Below, piece after piece: positions 24,471 through 32,209 of a stretch of 64,000 nucleotides of DNA (its first letter is position 1; each line of letters begins with the position of its first letter). The notes under the pieces are model-generated. The model ran no database searches and was not told the origin of the DNA. It was given only the letters and a program-made list of their open reading frames with translations. A program made the position numbers and the translations under genes. Source of the stretch: Chloroflexota bacterium (GTDB lineage Bacteria; Chloroflexota; Dehalococcoidia; Tepidiformales; Tepidiformaceae); NCBI GenBank assembly GCA_016191435.1, contig JACPOQ010000083.1, positions 1 to 64,000 of the forward strand, read 5' to 3'.

Positions 24471-25262
24471 ATGTCCAGCCCCGAATCGCCAGTCCTCTTC
24501 GAAGTCAGCGGCGGCGTCGCGGCCATCACCCTCAACCGCCCCGAACAGATGAACAGCATCAACTCAGAACTTGGTGCAGCGCTCATCGACTCTCTTCGCC
24601 AGGTCCGTTCGCGCGATGACATCCGCGTCGCCGTCATCACGGGGAAGGGCCGTGCTTTCTGCGCGGGCGCCGACCTCCGCAGCCGCGCCGATGGCCCGGC
24701 GGCGGCCAGTGGAGTCGCCGGGCTCTTTCGCACCGACGATGCTCCCGGGTTCCACGAGTTCGATGCGAAGAAACCAGTCATTGGCGCGGTCAACGGATAC
24801 GCCCTGGGAGGCGGCTTCGAAATCGCGCTCTCGTGCGACCTCCTCATCGCCAGTGAAGCGGCCACGTTCGGGCTGCCGGAAATCACCCTGGGGTTCTTCC
24901 CGCTGGCAGGCGCACCGGTGAAGCCGCCGCGTGGCATCTCCAGGGTGGTGGCGAACGACATGCTGTTCACGGGCGAACGGATCGATGCGAAGAAGGCGTA
25001 CGAATTCGGCATCGTCAGCCGCGTCGTCCCTGCCGAAGAACTGCTGGCGACCGCTCAAGGCATGGCCCAGAAGATCGCCGGATACGCACCGCTCGCCGTC
25101 CGCTCGATGCTCGAGCTGGTGAAGCGCCAGGGAAATCTCCCCGAAGGCGAAGCCATGCGCCTCGCTTCGACCATGCGCTGGGCCATCGGCCAGACGAGCG
25201 ACGCAAAGGAAGGCCCGCGCGCCTTCGCCGAGAAGCGCACCCCCGTGTTCAAAGGCGAATAG
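24471..25262 (+). CDS. Enoyl-CoA hydratase/isomerase (crotonase fold)
   Basis: 263 residues, full length for the family. The oxyanion-hole segments are AFCAGADLR (about 62-70) and GYALGGGFE (109-117). Both acid positions of classical enoyl-CoA hydratases are filled: Glu117 (GGFEIALSCD) and Glu137 (LPEITLG). A hydratase role is therefore possible, adding water across a 2-enoyl-CoA. It is the first gene of a co-directional block of eight that looks like a catabolic pathway, behind the divergent HxlR regulator. The exact substrate cannot be told from sequence. Confidence 0.92.
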   Translation: MSSPESPVLFEVSGGVAAITLNRPEQMNSINSELGAALIDSLRQVRSRDDIRVAVITGKGRAFCAGADLRSRADGPAAASGVAGLFRTDDAPGFHEFDAKKPVIGAVNGYALGGGFEIALSCDLLIASEAATFGLPEITLGFFPLAGAPVKPPRGISRVVANDMLFTGERIDAKKAYEFGIVSRVVPAEELLATAQGMAQKIAGYAPLAVRSMLELVKRQGNLPEGEAMRLASTMRWAIGQTSDAKEGPRAFAEKRTPVFKGE

Positions 25263-25324
25263 CCGCCGGCACACGTCGTTTAGCCCCGAACTGGTTCACA
25301 CATCACCCCTGGAGTAGTCGATAC

Positions 25325-26113
25325 ATGACCAACGAAGCCCCTCCCGGTCGCGTGCGCCACGAGCGTCTCGGCCACGTCCTCAAGATCACCATCGACAACG
25401 TCACCCGCCGCAACTCGTTCATCCCGGAGATGATGGAGCAACTCTCCGAAGCGCTGACGCTCCTCGACGAGGACAGCGAATTGCGCGCCGGCGTCCTCTG
25501 CGCCGAAGGCGGCCACTTCACCGCCGGGCTCGATATGCCGAAGTTCTTCGGGCCCGGCGCGACCTCGCGGGCAACCCCCGAGGGGCAAGTCGATGCCTTC
25601 CAGCTGACGAAGATGTGCCGCAAGCCGATCGTCGCGGCCGTGCAGGGCATCACGTACACGATTGGGATCGAAATGGTCGTCGCCTGCGACATCGTAGTCG
25701 CGGCAGATGACGCGCGTTTCTGCCAGATGGAGGCGAAGCGCGGTCTCGCGCCGCTTGCCGGCGGGAACTTCCGCTTCCTTACACGTATGGGCTGGGGAGA
25801 TGCGATGTATCACCTGCTACTCGTCGACGAATTCGGTGCCGCCGAAGCGCACCGCATCGGCCTCGTCCAGGAAGTTGTGCCCGCGGGCAGCCAGGTGGAG
25901 CGCGCGCTGGAACTCGCGGAGATCATCGCGAAGAACGCACCGATCGGTATTCAAATCACCAAGCTGACCGCCAGGAAGTTCTACGAGGCGGCCGAGGCCA
26001 CGGCAATCGCGGCCCTGCCCGAAATCCGTGCAGCTGTCATGGGCACCGAGGACATGAAGGAAGGCATGCAGTCCTTCATCGAACGGCGCGCGGCGGTCTT
26101 CACGGGCCGGTAG
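25325..26113 (+). CDS. Enoyl-CoA hydratase/isomerase-like protein (second crotonase paralogue)
   Basis: 262 residues. The first oxyanion segment is HFTAGLDMP and the second is ITYTIGIEMVVACD, in which the usual GG pair is replaced (TIG), a less canonical form. Glu116 and Glu136 occupy the catalytic acid positions (IEMVV, QMEAKRGL). The sequence is clearly diverged from its neighbour, so the two are not a recent duplication and probably act on different steps or substrates (hydration, isomerisation or hydrolysis). It lies 62 bases downstream of the first crotonase gene. Confidence 0.88.
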   Translation: MTNEAPPGRVRHERLGHVLKITIDNVTRRNSFIPEMMEQLSEALTLLDEDSELRAGVLCAEGGHFTAGLDMPKFFGPGATSRATPEGQVDAFQLTKMCRKPIVAAVQGITYTIGIEMVVACDIVVAADDARFCQMEAKRGLAPLAGGNFRFLTRMGWGDAMYHLLLVDEFGAAEAHRIGLVQEVVPAGSQVERALELAEIIAKNAPIGIQITKLTARKFYEAAEATAIAALPEIRAAVMGTEDMKEGMQSFIERRAAVFTGR

Positions 26114-26144
26114 CAGGCACGCGGCAACGAAAGGAAGTGTGACC

Positions 26145-27185
26145 ATGGTCAAGGTCGCGATAGGTTTCGGGTCGGGCGGCGGCTGGGATGAGGCGGTCAG
26201 TTGCGTGCTCGAAGCCGAGAAACTCGGCGTCGATAGCGTCTGGACAGCCGAAGCCTGGGGGTTCGATGCGGTGTCGCCGCTCGCGTACTTGGCCGGGAAG
26301 ACCGAGAAGGTGAAGCTCGGGACGTCGATCATGCAGGCCGGGACGCGCACGCCGGCCGTAGTCGCTATGACCGCGCTGACGATGCAATCGCTTTCGCACG
26401 GCCGGTTTATCCTCGGGCTCGGGAACAGCGGGCCGCAGGTCATCGAAGGTTGGCACGGCATCCGCTTTGACCGTCCCGTGCAGCGCTTGCGCGAGATCGT
26501 CGACGTCGTGCGCATGGCCGCTTCCGGCGAACGAGTCACCTACAACGGAAAGGTCTATCAGCTCCCGCTCCCCGGAGGCGAGGGCCGCGCTCTGAAAGTG
26601 AGCGCTCCGCCGGCGCACGTGCCGATCTACCTCGCCACGCTCGGACCGAAGAGCCTCGAGGTGACCGGGGAGATCGCCGATGGCTGGCTGGCATCGGCGT
26701 TCACCGCGGACAACTCGAAGCCCCTCCTCGATGCTCTGCGCCGCGGCGCAGAGCGAGCTGGTCGCGATTTCAACTCGATCGAACGCCAGGCCGGCGGCGT
26801 CGTTCAGTTCGGCGACGACCTGGAGAGGTTGATTGCCCCGCGCAAACCGGGCTTTGCATTCGAAATGGGCGCGATGGGCTCGGCGGAACACAACTTCTAC
26901 AAAGACGCCTACGTCGCGCAGGGCTTCGAAGAAGCCGCGAACAGAGTCCAGGCGCTCTGGCTCGAGCGAAAGCGCGAGGAGGCCGCGGCTGCCGTCCCGG
27001 ACGAACTCGTCGTCAAGGCGAACCTGCTCGGTACGGACGCAATGGTGAAGGACCGCATTCGCGCTTACCGCGATGCCGGGATCACGTCGATCAGCGTCTC
27101 TCCAGCCGGGGAGACCCTCGGCGAGCGAATCGAGACGCTTGGGCGGTTCATGAAGCTCGTAGCGGAAGTCAACGCGACCCCGTAG
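26145..27185 (+). CDS. LLM-class (luciferase-like) F420- or flavin-dependent oxidoreductase
   Basis: 346 residues from ATG 26145 (AAGGA nine bases upstream; the GTG at 26139 is too close to it). TIM-barrel family features are VAIGFGSGGGWDEAV, GVDSVWTAEAWG, LGTSIMQAGTRTPAVVAMTA, then HGRFILGLGNSGPQVIEGWH. The sequence resembles the F420-dependent branch found in Actinomycetota and Chloroflexota, but cofactor choice is an inference. It lies in the catabolic block between crotonase and DinB-fold genes, where such enzymes often oxidise or reduce ring or acyl intermediates. Confidence 0.88.
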   Translation: MVKVAIGFGSGGGWDEAVSCVLEAEKLGVDSVWTAEAWGFDAVSPLAYLAGKTEKVKLGTSIMQAGTRTPAVVAMTALTMQSLSHGRFILGLGNSGPQVIEGWHGIRFDRPVQRLREIVDVVRMAASGERVTYNGKVYQLPLPGGEGRALKVSAPPAHVPIYLATLGPKSLEVTGEIADGWLASAFTADNSKPLLDALRRGAERAGRDFNSIERQAGGVVQFGDDLERLIAPRKPGFAFEMGAMGSAEHNFYKDAYVAQGFEEAANRVQALWLERKREEAAAAVPDELVVKANLLGTDAMVKDRIRAYRDAGITSISVSPAGETLGERIETLGRFMKLVAEVNATP

Positions 27186-27216
27186 GGCGCATGGCCCGAT
27201 TCCGCAGGAGGATCCA

Positions 27217-27741
27217 ATGGGACAGCCAACAGAGGCCGAACGAGTTCGTGGCTACATTCTCACCCAGGCGAACAAACTCACCATCCCCGAACTCGTGAGC
27301 AAAGTCCGCATCGATACGGCTCCGCTGCGCGAGGCGGCGGCTTCGGTGCCGGCTGCTCACTTCTTCGACCGGCCGGCCTCGGAAGACTGGTCGGCCGCTG
27401 AGGTTTTCACCCATATCCTTGACATGAACGACCGGGGCGCGGATGCCATCCAGAACATCCTCGATGGCGGCGGGCTGCCTTCGACGCTGACCGACTTGAT
27501 GACTGCCGGCACCCGCGAAGGCCTCGTGACGGCGGAAGACTACTGGCAGGCATACCAGAGCAAGCGGGAGGACCTGCTCGCTCGTGTCCTGCGGGCGCAG
27601 GGCAACGAACACCTCGACGTGAAGATCACGCACACCACGTTCGGGCCGCTTAGCTGGCGCGAATGGCTGCTCTTCATGCGTGTCCACGACCTTGACCACA
27701 TGCGTCAACTCCAGACAAACGCCGCCCACTTCGGCGGCTGA
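27217..27741 (+). CDS. DinB/maleylpyruvate isomerase-like four-helix protein
   Basis: 174 residues. Two motifs fit metal-binding histidines of the DinB-like superfamily: WSAAEVFTHILDMNDRG (His in helix 2) and FMRVHDLDHMRQL (HxxxH in the last helix). Family members include thiol-dependent isomerases and hydrolases that use bacillithiol or mycothiol; which applies here is unknown. AGGAGG (27207-27212) lies four bases before the ATG. Its position inside the operon suggests a catalytic step or thiol-adduct handling in the pathway. Confidence 0.8.
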   Translation: MGQPTEAERVRGYILTQANKLTIPELVSKVRIDTAPLREAAASVPAAHFFDRPASEDWSAAEVFTHILDMNDRGADAIQNILDGGGLPSTLTDLMTAGTREGLVTAEDYWQAYQSKREDLLARVLRAQGNEHLDVKITHTTFGPLSWREWLLFMRVHDLDHMRQLQTNAAHFGG

Positions 27742-27777
27742 CACCGCCCTGATTCCAGCAGCACGAGGAGGAGAGCC

Positions 27778-28947
27778 ATGGACTTTCAGTTTGCGTCGGC
27801 CGAAGAGCGCCTCAGGGTCGAGGTGAAGGAATTCCTCGCAGGCGCGCTCCCGGCCGTCGACCAACGCTTTCATCCCGATGTGCCGGGTGGGGACGACTTC
27901 GAAGAAGCCAAGGCGTTGAACGAGAAGCTCGCAGCGCGTGGATGGATCGCGCCCGCGTGGCCGCGAGAGTACGGCGGCCTCGGCGCCACGATCTACGAGC
28001 AAATGGTGTTCAGCGAAGAATTCGGCTACCACGGCGCGCCCGATAACGGGACGCGCGCGTTCGGCGTCGGCATGCTCGGACCAACGCTCATCGTTCACGG
28101 TACAGCGGCGCAGAAGGCGGAACATCTCCCTCGAATCACCACCGGCGAGGCGGTATGGTGCCAGGGCTACTCCGAGCCCGGCTCGGGCTCGGATCTCGCG
28201 TCGCTTCAAACGCGCGCCGTCCGCGATGGAGACGACTTCGTCCTGAACGGACAGAAGATCTGGACCTCGGGAGGTCATGGAGCGAACTGGATCTTTGTCC
28301 TCGCGCGCAGCGACTCTGACGCCCCCAAGCACAAAGGCATCAGCTTCTTCATGGTCGATATGAAGACGCCGGGCCTCACCGTACGTCCGCTGGTGAACAT
28401 GGCAAACCGACACGACTTCAACGAAGTCTTCTTTGAAGACGTGCGCGTACCGGCGGCCAATGTTGTTGGCGAGGTCAACCGCGGCTGGTACGTCGGCATG
28501 ACGCTCCTGGACTTCGAGCGGTCGGGCGTCGCGCGGACCGGAGCCCAACGAAGGACGCTCGAACTCTTCGCGCGTTGGCTGAGGATGGCCCCGGACGTAG
28601 CCCGTTCGCGCGGGCGGTTGGGGCTCGCGGAAATGGTTATCCAGAACAACGTCGTCCGGGCCCTTGGCTACCGGATCGGCGACATGCAGACGCGAGGTCA
28701 GCACCCAAGCTACGAAGCGTCGATGGTCAAGGTCTTCCAATCAGAGTTGAGCCAGCGCATCTACAACTTCGGGTTGAATGCCCTGGGCCTCGCCGGCCAG
28801 GTCCGCTCCGGCGACGGGCGGGCACCTCTCCTCGGTGAGTTCGCCGAGAACTACATGCTCATCTCGCCGGCCTCGGTGTATTCGGGTTCGAACGAAGTCC
28901 AGCGAAACATCATCGCGTCCCGCGGGTTAGGCCTGCCTAGAGACTGA
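27778..28947 (+). CDS. Acyl-CoA dehydrogenase family protein
   Basis: 389 residues. The N-terminal (LRVEVKEFLAGALPAV), middle (WCQGYSEPGSGSDLASLQTR, LNGQKIWTSGGHGANW) and C-terminal FAD-binding regions are all present. At the end, YSGSNEVQRNII replaces the Y-E-G-T of medium-chain dehydrogenases, so the classical catalytic Glu position is Ser369. Other clades place the base elsewhere, and an unusual substrate is possible. GAGGAG lies just before the ATG. It would use an electron-transfer flavoprotein; none is encoded in the window. The context is the catabolic operon. Confidence 0.93.
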   Translation: MDFQFASAEERLRVEVKEFLAGALPAVDQRFHPDVPGGDDFEEAKALNEKLAARGWIAPAWPREYGGLGATIYEQMVFSEEFGYHGAPDNGTRAFGVGMLGPTLIVHGTAAQKAEHLPRITTGEAVWCQGYSEPGSGSDLASLQTRAVRDGDDFVLNGQKIWTSGGHGANWIFVLARSDSDAPKHKGISFFMVDMKTPGLTVRPLVNMANRHDFNEVFFEDVRVPAANVVGEVNRGWYVGMTLLDFERSGVARTGAQRRTLELFARWLRMAPDVARSRGRLGLAEMVIQNNVVRALGYRIGDMQTRGQHPSYEASMVKVFQSELSQRIYNFGLNALGLAGQVRSGDGRAPLLGEFAENYMLISPASVYSGSNEVQRNIIASRGLGLPRD

Positions 28948-29034
28948 GTCGTCCGACAGGTATCCCTGAGAACGCTAAACGCGGGCATCGTCCAATGGCG
29001 GACGCCGGCCCCAAAACAATGAATTGAGAAGAAC

Positions 29035-29754
29035 GTGGAAATAGCAGGATCTGTGGCGCTGGTCTCGGGTGCCAACCGTGGGCTCGGAGCGGCCTTCTGC
29101 CGGGCGCTAGTGGAAGCCGGCGCGTCGAAGGTTTACGCGGGTGCCCGCGACATCGACAAGTTGGGCGTTCCGGGAGTGATCCCGGTCAGGCTGGACATCA
29201 CCTCGCCGGCAGACGTGACGGCGGCGGCAGGCCAATGCGGCGACGTCAATCTGTTAATCAACAACGCTGGGATTCTCACCGGGACCGGAGTTTTCTCGGA
29301 GGACGCGATGGAAGCAGGACGGCGGGAGTTCGAAACCAACGTCTTCGGACCGCTTGCCTTGACCCGTGCTTTCGCTCCCATCCTGGCATCGAACGGCGGC
29401 GGAGCAGTCATCAACGTGCTTTCGGTACTCTCGTGGATGAGTAATCCCGGCGCCGCCTTCTACTGCGCGTCGAAAGCAGCATCGTGGTCGTTCACGAACG
29501 CAATGCGCCAGGACTTGCACGCCCAGCAGACGCATGTGATGGCGCTCCACGTCGGGCTCATGGAGACCGACATGGCTGCCCGCCTGCGCGGTTCGAAGTC
29601 GTCTCCGGACGATGTCGCTGCGCAGGCGCTGGCCGGTATCCGGGCGGGCGAGTTCGAAGTCCTTGCGGACGAAACAAGTCGACGCGTAAGGAGCGGGCTG
29701 TCCGCCGACCTCAGCGTCCTGTATCCGTCGCTAGCGGCGAAGGTCGGCGCGTAG
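29035..29754 (+). CDS. Classical short-chain dehydrogenase/reductase
   Basis: 239 residues from a GTG start. Motifs are SGANRGLG (11-18, cofactor binding), NNAG (76-79), and the catalytic set Ser130 with YCASK (Tyr143, Lys147). The cofactor preference was not determined. The 87-base gap after the acyl-CoA dehydrogenase is the longest in the block, so a secondary promoter could exist, but orientation and theme agree with one operon. It probably oxidises or reduces a hydroxy/keto intermediate. Confidence 0.9.
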   Translation: MEIAGSVALVSGANRGLGAAFCRALVEAGASKVYAGARDIDKLGVPGVIPVRLDITSPADVTAAAGQCGDVNLLINNAGILTGTGVFSEDAMEAGRREFETNVFGPLALTRAFAPILASNGGGAVINVLSVLSWMSNPGAAFYCASKAASWSFTNAMRQDLHAQQTHVMALHVGLMETDMAARLRGSKSSPDDVAAQALAGIRAGEFEVLADETSRRVRSGLSADLSVLYPSLAAKVGA

Positions 29755-29815
29755 ACCCTAGCGCGGCGAAGCTGCGGGAGCGGAGTGCGCCCTTCAGTGT
29801 TAGGAGAACCCCGCC

Positions 29816-30862
29816 ATGAAGGCGTTCGTCATCACCAGGTACAAGGGGCCGCTGCACGAGACGGACGTGGCCGAGCCCATTGTCGGCGACGGCGATGTGC
29901 TGGTTCAGGTCCACGCGGCGGGCCTCAACCAGCTCGACGAAAAGATCCGGGTGGGGGAGTTCAAGCGGATCCTCCGATACAAGTTTCCGCTGATCCTCGG
30001 CAACGACCTCGCCGGCACCGTCATCGGCGTCGGGGCGAAGGTGCGCGGGTTCAAGCCTGGCGACGAGGTCTACGCTCGCCCCGACAAGGATCGCATCGGC
30101 ACGTTCGCCGAGCGCATCGCCGTCGCCGAGGGCGACCTTGCGTTGAAGCCCGCCGCGATCAGCATGGTGGAGGCGGGCTCGCTGCCGCTGGTCGCGCTGA
30201 CCGCCTGGCAGGCGCTCGTCGAGCGCGGCAAGGTGCGGCCCGGGCAGAAGGTCCTCATCCACGCGGGCGCCGGTGGCGTCGGGTCTTTCGCGGTCCAGCT
30301 CGCCAGGCACCTCGGAGCGAGCGTTGCGACCACCGCCAGCGGCTCCAACGCCGACTTCGTTCGCGAGCTCGGCGCAGACACGGTGATCGACTACCGCACC
30401 CAGGACTTCGAGCAGATGCTTAACGGGTACGACCTCGTGCTGGACAGCCTCGGCGGACACAACCTCAAGAAGTCACTCCGCATCCTGAAGCCCGGCGGGA
30501 AGGCGATCGGGATTTCCGGCCCCCCGGACCCGGCGTTCGCACGCGAGGCCGGCCTGAGCCCTCTGCTGCGGCTGGCGATCACGGGACTCAGCTGGAAGAT
30601 CCGCAGGCAAGCGAGAAAACTCCGCGTGACCTACGAGTTCCTCTTCATGCGCGCCAGCGGAGACCAGCTCCGCCAGGTCACCGCGCTCATCGACGACGGC
30701 AAGCTCCGACCGATCGTGGGGAGGGTCTTCGACTTCACCCAGACTCCGCAAGCGCTTCAGCTACTCGCTGAGGGTGGCATTCGAGGTAAGGCCGTCGTCA
30801 CGCTGGCGGACTGCCCGCCGCGATCCATCCACGGCACGAGCAATCCGGACGCAGAAATCTGA
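29816..30862 (+). CDS. Zinc-free MDR-family NAD(P)-dependent alkenal/quinone oxidoreductase
   Basis: 348 residues. N-terminal GroES-like domain (KAFVITRYKGPLHETDVAEP, GNDLAGTVIGVGAKVRGFKP) and Rossmann domain (GQKVLIHAGAGGVGSFAVQL). The Cys/His zinc ligands of alcohol dehydrogenases are absent, as in quinone oxidoreductase and enoyl-reductase types. The tail (FTQTPQALQLLAEGGIRGKA) is typical. AGGAG lies eight bases before the ATG. It may reduce an activated double bond in the pathway or detoxify by-products. Confidence 0.9.
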   Translation: MKAFVITRYKGPLHETDVAEPIVGDGDVLVQVHAAGLNQLDEKIRVGEFKRILRYKFPLILGNDLAGTVIGVGAKVRGFKPGDEVYARPDKDRIGTFAERIAVAEGDLALKPAAISMVEAGSLPLVALTAWQALVERGKVRPGQKVLIHAGAGGVGSFAVQLARHLGASVATTASGSNADFVRELGADTVIDYRTQDFEQMLNGYDLVLDSLGGHNLKKSLRILKPGGKAIGISGPPDPAFAREAGLSPLLRLAITGLSWKIRRQARKLRVTYEFLFMRASGDQLRQVTALIDDGKLRPIVGRVFDFTQTPQALQLLAEGGIRGKAVVTLADCPPRSIHGTSNPDAEI

Positions 30863-30876
30863 GCAGGGAGAACCCA

Positions 30877-30924
30877 ATGCATAAGCCAAGCACTCCGCGA
30901 GATCCCGGGTTTGGTGTCAAATGA
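30877..30924 (+). CDS. Possible 15-residue leader peptide, translationally coupled to the next gene
   Basis: AGGGAG (30865-30870) sits six bases before an ATG that opens a 15-codon frame (MHKPSTPRDPGFGVK). Its TGA overlaps the ATG of the following LLM-class gene (ATGA at 30921-30924). The downstream gene has no good ribosome binding site of its own, so termination-reinitiation is a reasonable explanation. The composition has no run of one amino acid that would suggest attenuation. Confidence 0.4.
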   Translation: MHKPSTPRDPGFGVK

Positions 30925-31925
30925 AACTGGGGACGTCGCTTCGTTTCCTGTTTCCGACATCGCCGCGAACGCACGAAGCGTTCCGCCAGGCATTGGCAGC
31001 AGCGCCCGCGGGCTCATTCATCGAACGGCCCATGGGTGCGTACGATACCGCGGAGCAGGCGCGTAACTGGCTGGAGGTTGCCTCGGCGGCGCGCGCGGCG
31101 GGCCTCGATGGTCTCCTCGTGGGTGACAATCACGCGGTTGCGCCGGGCTACGCGAACTGCTTCTCCCCGGTTCCGTCGATCGCACGTCTGATGGCGGTCA
31201 CAGGGGACATGCCAGTCGGCATGGTGCTGCTCGCCCCGTTTTACGAGCCCATCGTTCTCGCCGAGCAAATCGGTACTCTCGCAGCGTTTTCCGAGGCGCC
31301 GCTCATCGTCACGCTCGCGTTGGGCGGGCGAGCGCAGACGTTCGAATCGTTCGGTTGGGAGATGCGCACGCGTGTGGGTAGGCTGGAAGAGTTGGCAACG
31401 ATTGTCCGAGCGTTACTCGGCGGCGAGCGGGTGACCTTCCACGGCCGCTACCACACCGTGGTCGGCGCGCAGATCAGCCCGCTGCCTCGGGTGCCCGTGT
31501 CGCTCTGGCTCGCGGGGACGGTCCCTGAGGCTGCCGCGCGTGCCGGGCGCCTGGGCGATGCCTGGCTTTGCGGGCAGAACGCCTCCCCGGCCGAATTGAA
31601 AGCACAATTGGCGGTCTATCGAGAAGCGGCCGCCCAGGCAGGCCGGACACCCCGACCGGTGCTTCGCCGCGACATTTTCGTGGGCGAGACCGACGCCGAG
31701 GCCCGCGCAGTCGTGGAGCCCATTCTGGCCGAAGGTTACCGGGGCACAGGCGGCGATGCGCTCCTCGTAGGCGGGCCTGAGAGGGTCATCCAGCAGCTTC
31801 GGGAGTACCGGGCGATGGGCTTCGAAGAGGTCATGGTCCGGCACATCGTTGGGGACCACCAACAGATGCTGGAGTCGTTCGAGCGCATTGGGCGGCACGT
31901 AATGCCGGCAATACGAGGACTCTAG
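30921..31925 (+). CDS. LLM-class (luciferase-like) oxidoreductase, second paralogue
   Basis: 334 residues. Barrel motifs include GTSLRFLFPTSPRTHEAF, AARAAGLDGLLVGDNHAVA, PVGMVLLAPFYEPIVLAEQI and LSP-type end LPRVPVSLWLAGTVPEAAAR. It is distant from the LLM gene at 26145 and carries a different insertion pattern, so a separate reaction is likely. It is the last gene of the block. Its TAG overlaps the stop codon of the convergent DUF6457 gene (CTAG). Translation seems coupled to a short upstream frame. Cofactor (F420 or FMN) is not certain. Confidence 0.87.
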   Translation: MKLGTSLRFLFPTSPRTHEAFRQALAAAPAGSFIERPMGAYDTAEQARNWLEVASAARAAGLDGLLVGDNHAVAPGYANCFSPVPSIARLMAVTGDMPVGMVLLAPFYEPIVLAEQIGTLAAFSEAPLIVTLALGGRAQTFESFGWEMRTRVGRLEELATIVRALLGGERVTFHGRYHTVVGAQISPLPRVPVSLWLAGTVPEAAARAGRLGDAWLCGQNASPAELKAQLAVYREAAAQAGRTPRPVLRRDIFVGETDAEARAVVEPILAEGYRGTGGDALLVGGPERVIQQLREYRAMGFEEVMVRHIVGDHQQMLESFERIGRHVMPAIRGL

Positions 31926-32209
31926 GAGGGCCGTTGCAGCCGCCTCATCGGAGTTGACGCCCGGCGGCATTCGCCGCCCTTTGGGCGTCTGCCGAATCGC
32001 GGCCCTGAAAGGCCAATCAGATAACAGGCAATCGGCGCCGCGATGCTCTCCGATGAATGCGCTGCCACGCCCGCTATCTCCAGCAGGCGCTGGACAACGG
32101 TGGCATCCGGCGGGCTTATACCTAAGGACTCGGCGAAGACCGCGAGCCAGGACTCCGCGGTCACTTCACTCTCTGACTTGGGCGGACCCGTCCTCTCACC
32201 GCCCATCAT
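31922..32209 (-). CDS. DUF6457 protein, accessory to the molybdopterin oxidoreductase
   Basis: 95 residues: SWLAVFAESLGISPPDATVV, QRLLEIAGVAAHSSESIAAP, then ACYLIGLSGPRFG. This is the compact all-helical DUF6457 pattern, usually found next to molybdopterin-guanine dinucleotide synthesis or molybdoenzyme genes in Actinomycetota and Chloroflexota. Here it overlaps the 3' end of the molybdopterin oxidoreductase gene by 14 bases, so the two are co-translated. A role in cofactor insertion or maturation is an inference from context. Confidence 0.75.
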   Translation of the reverse strand: MMGGERTGPPKSESEVTAESWLAVFAESLGISPPDATVVQRLLEIAGVAAHSSESIAAPIACYLIGLSGPRFGRRPKGGECRRASTPMRRLQRPS

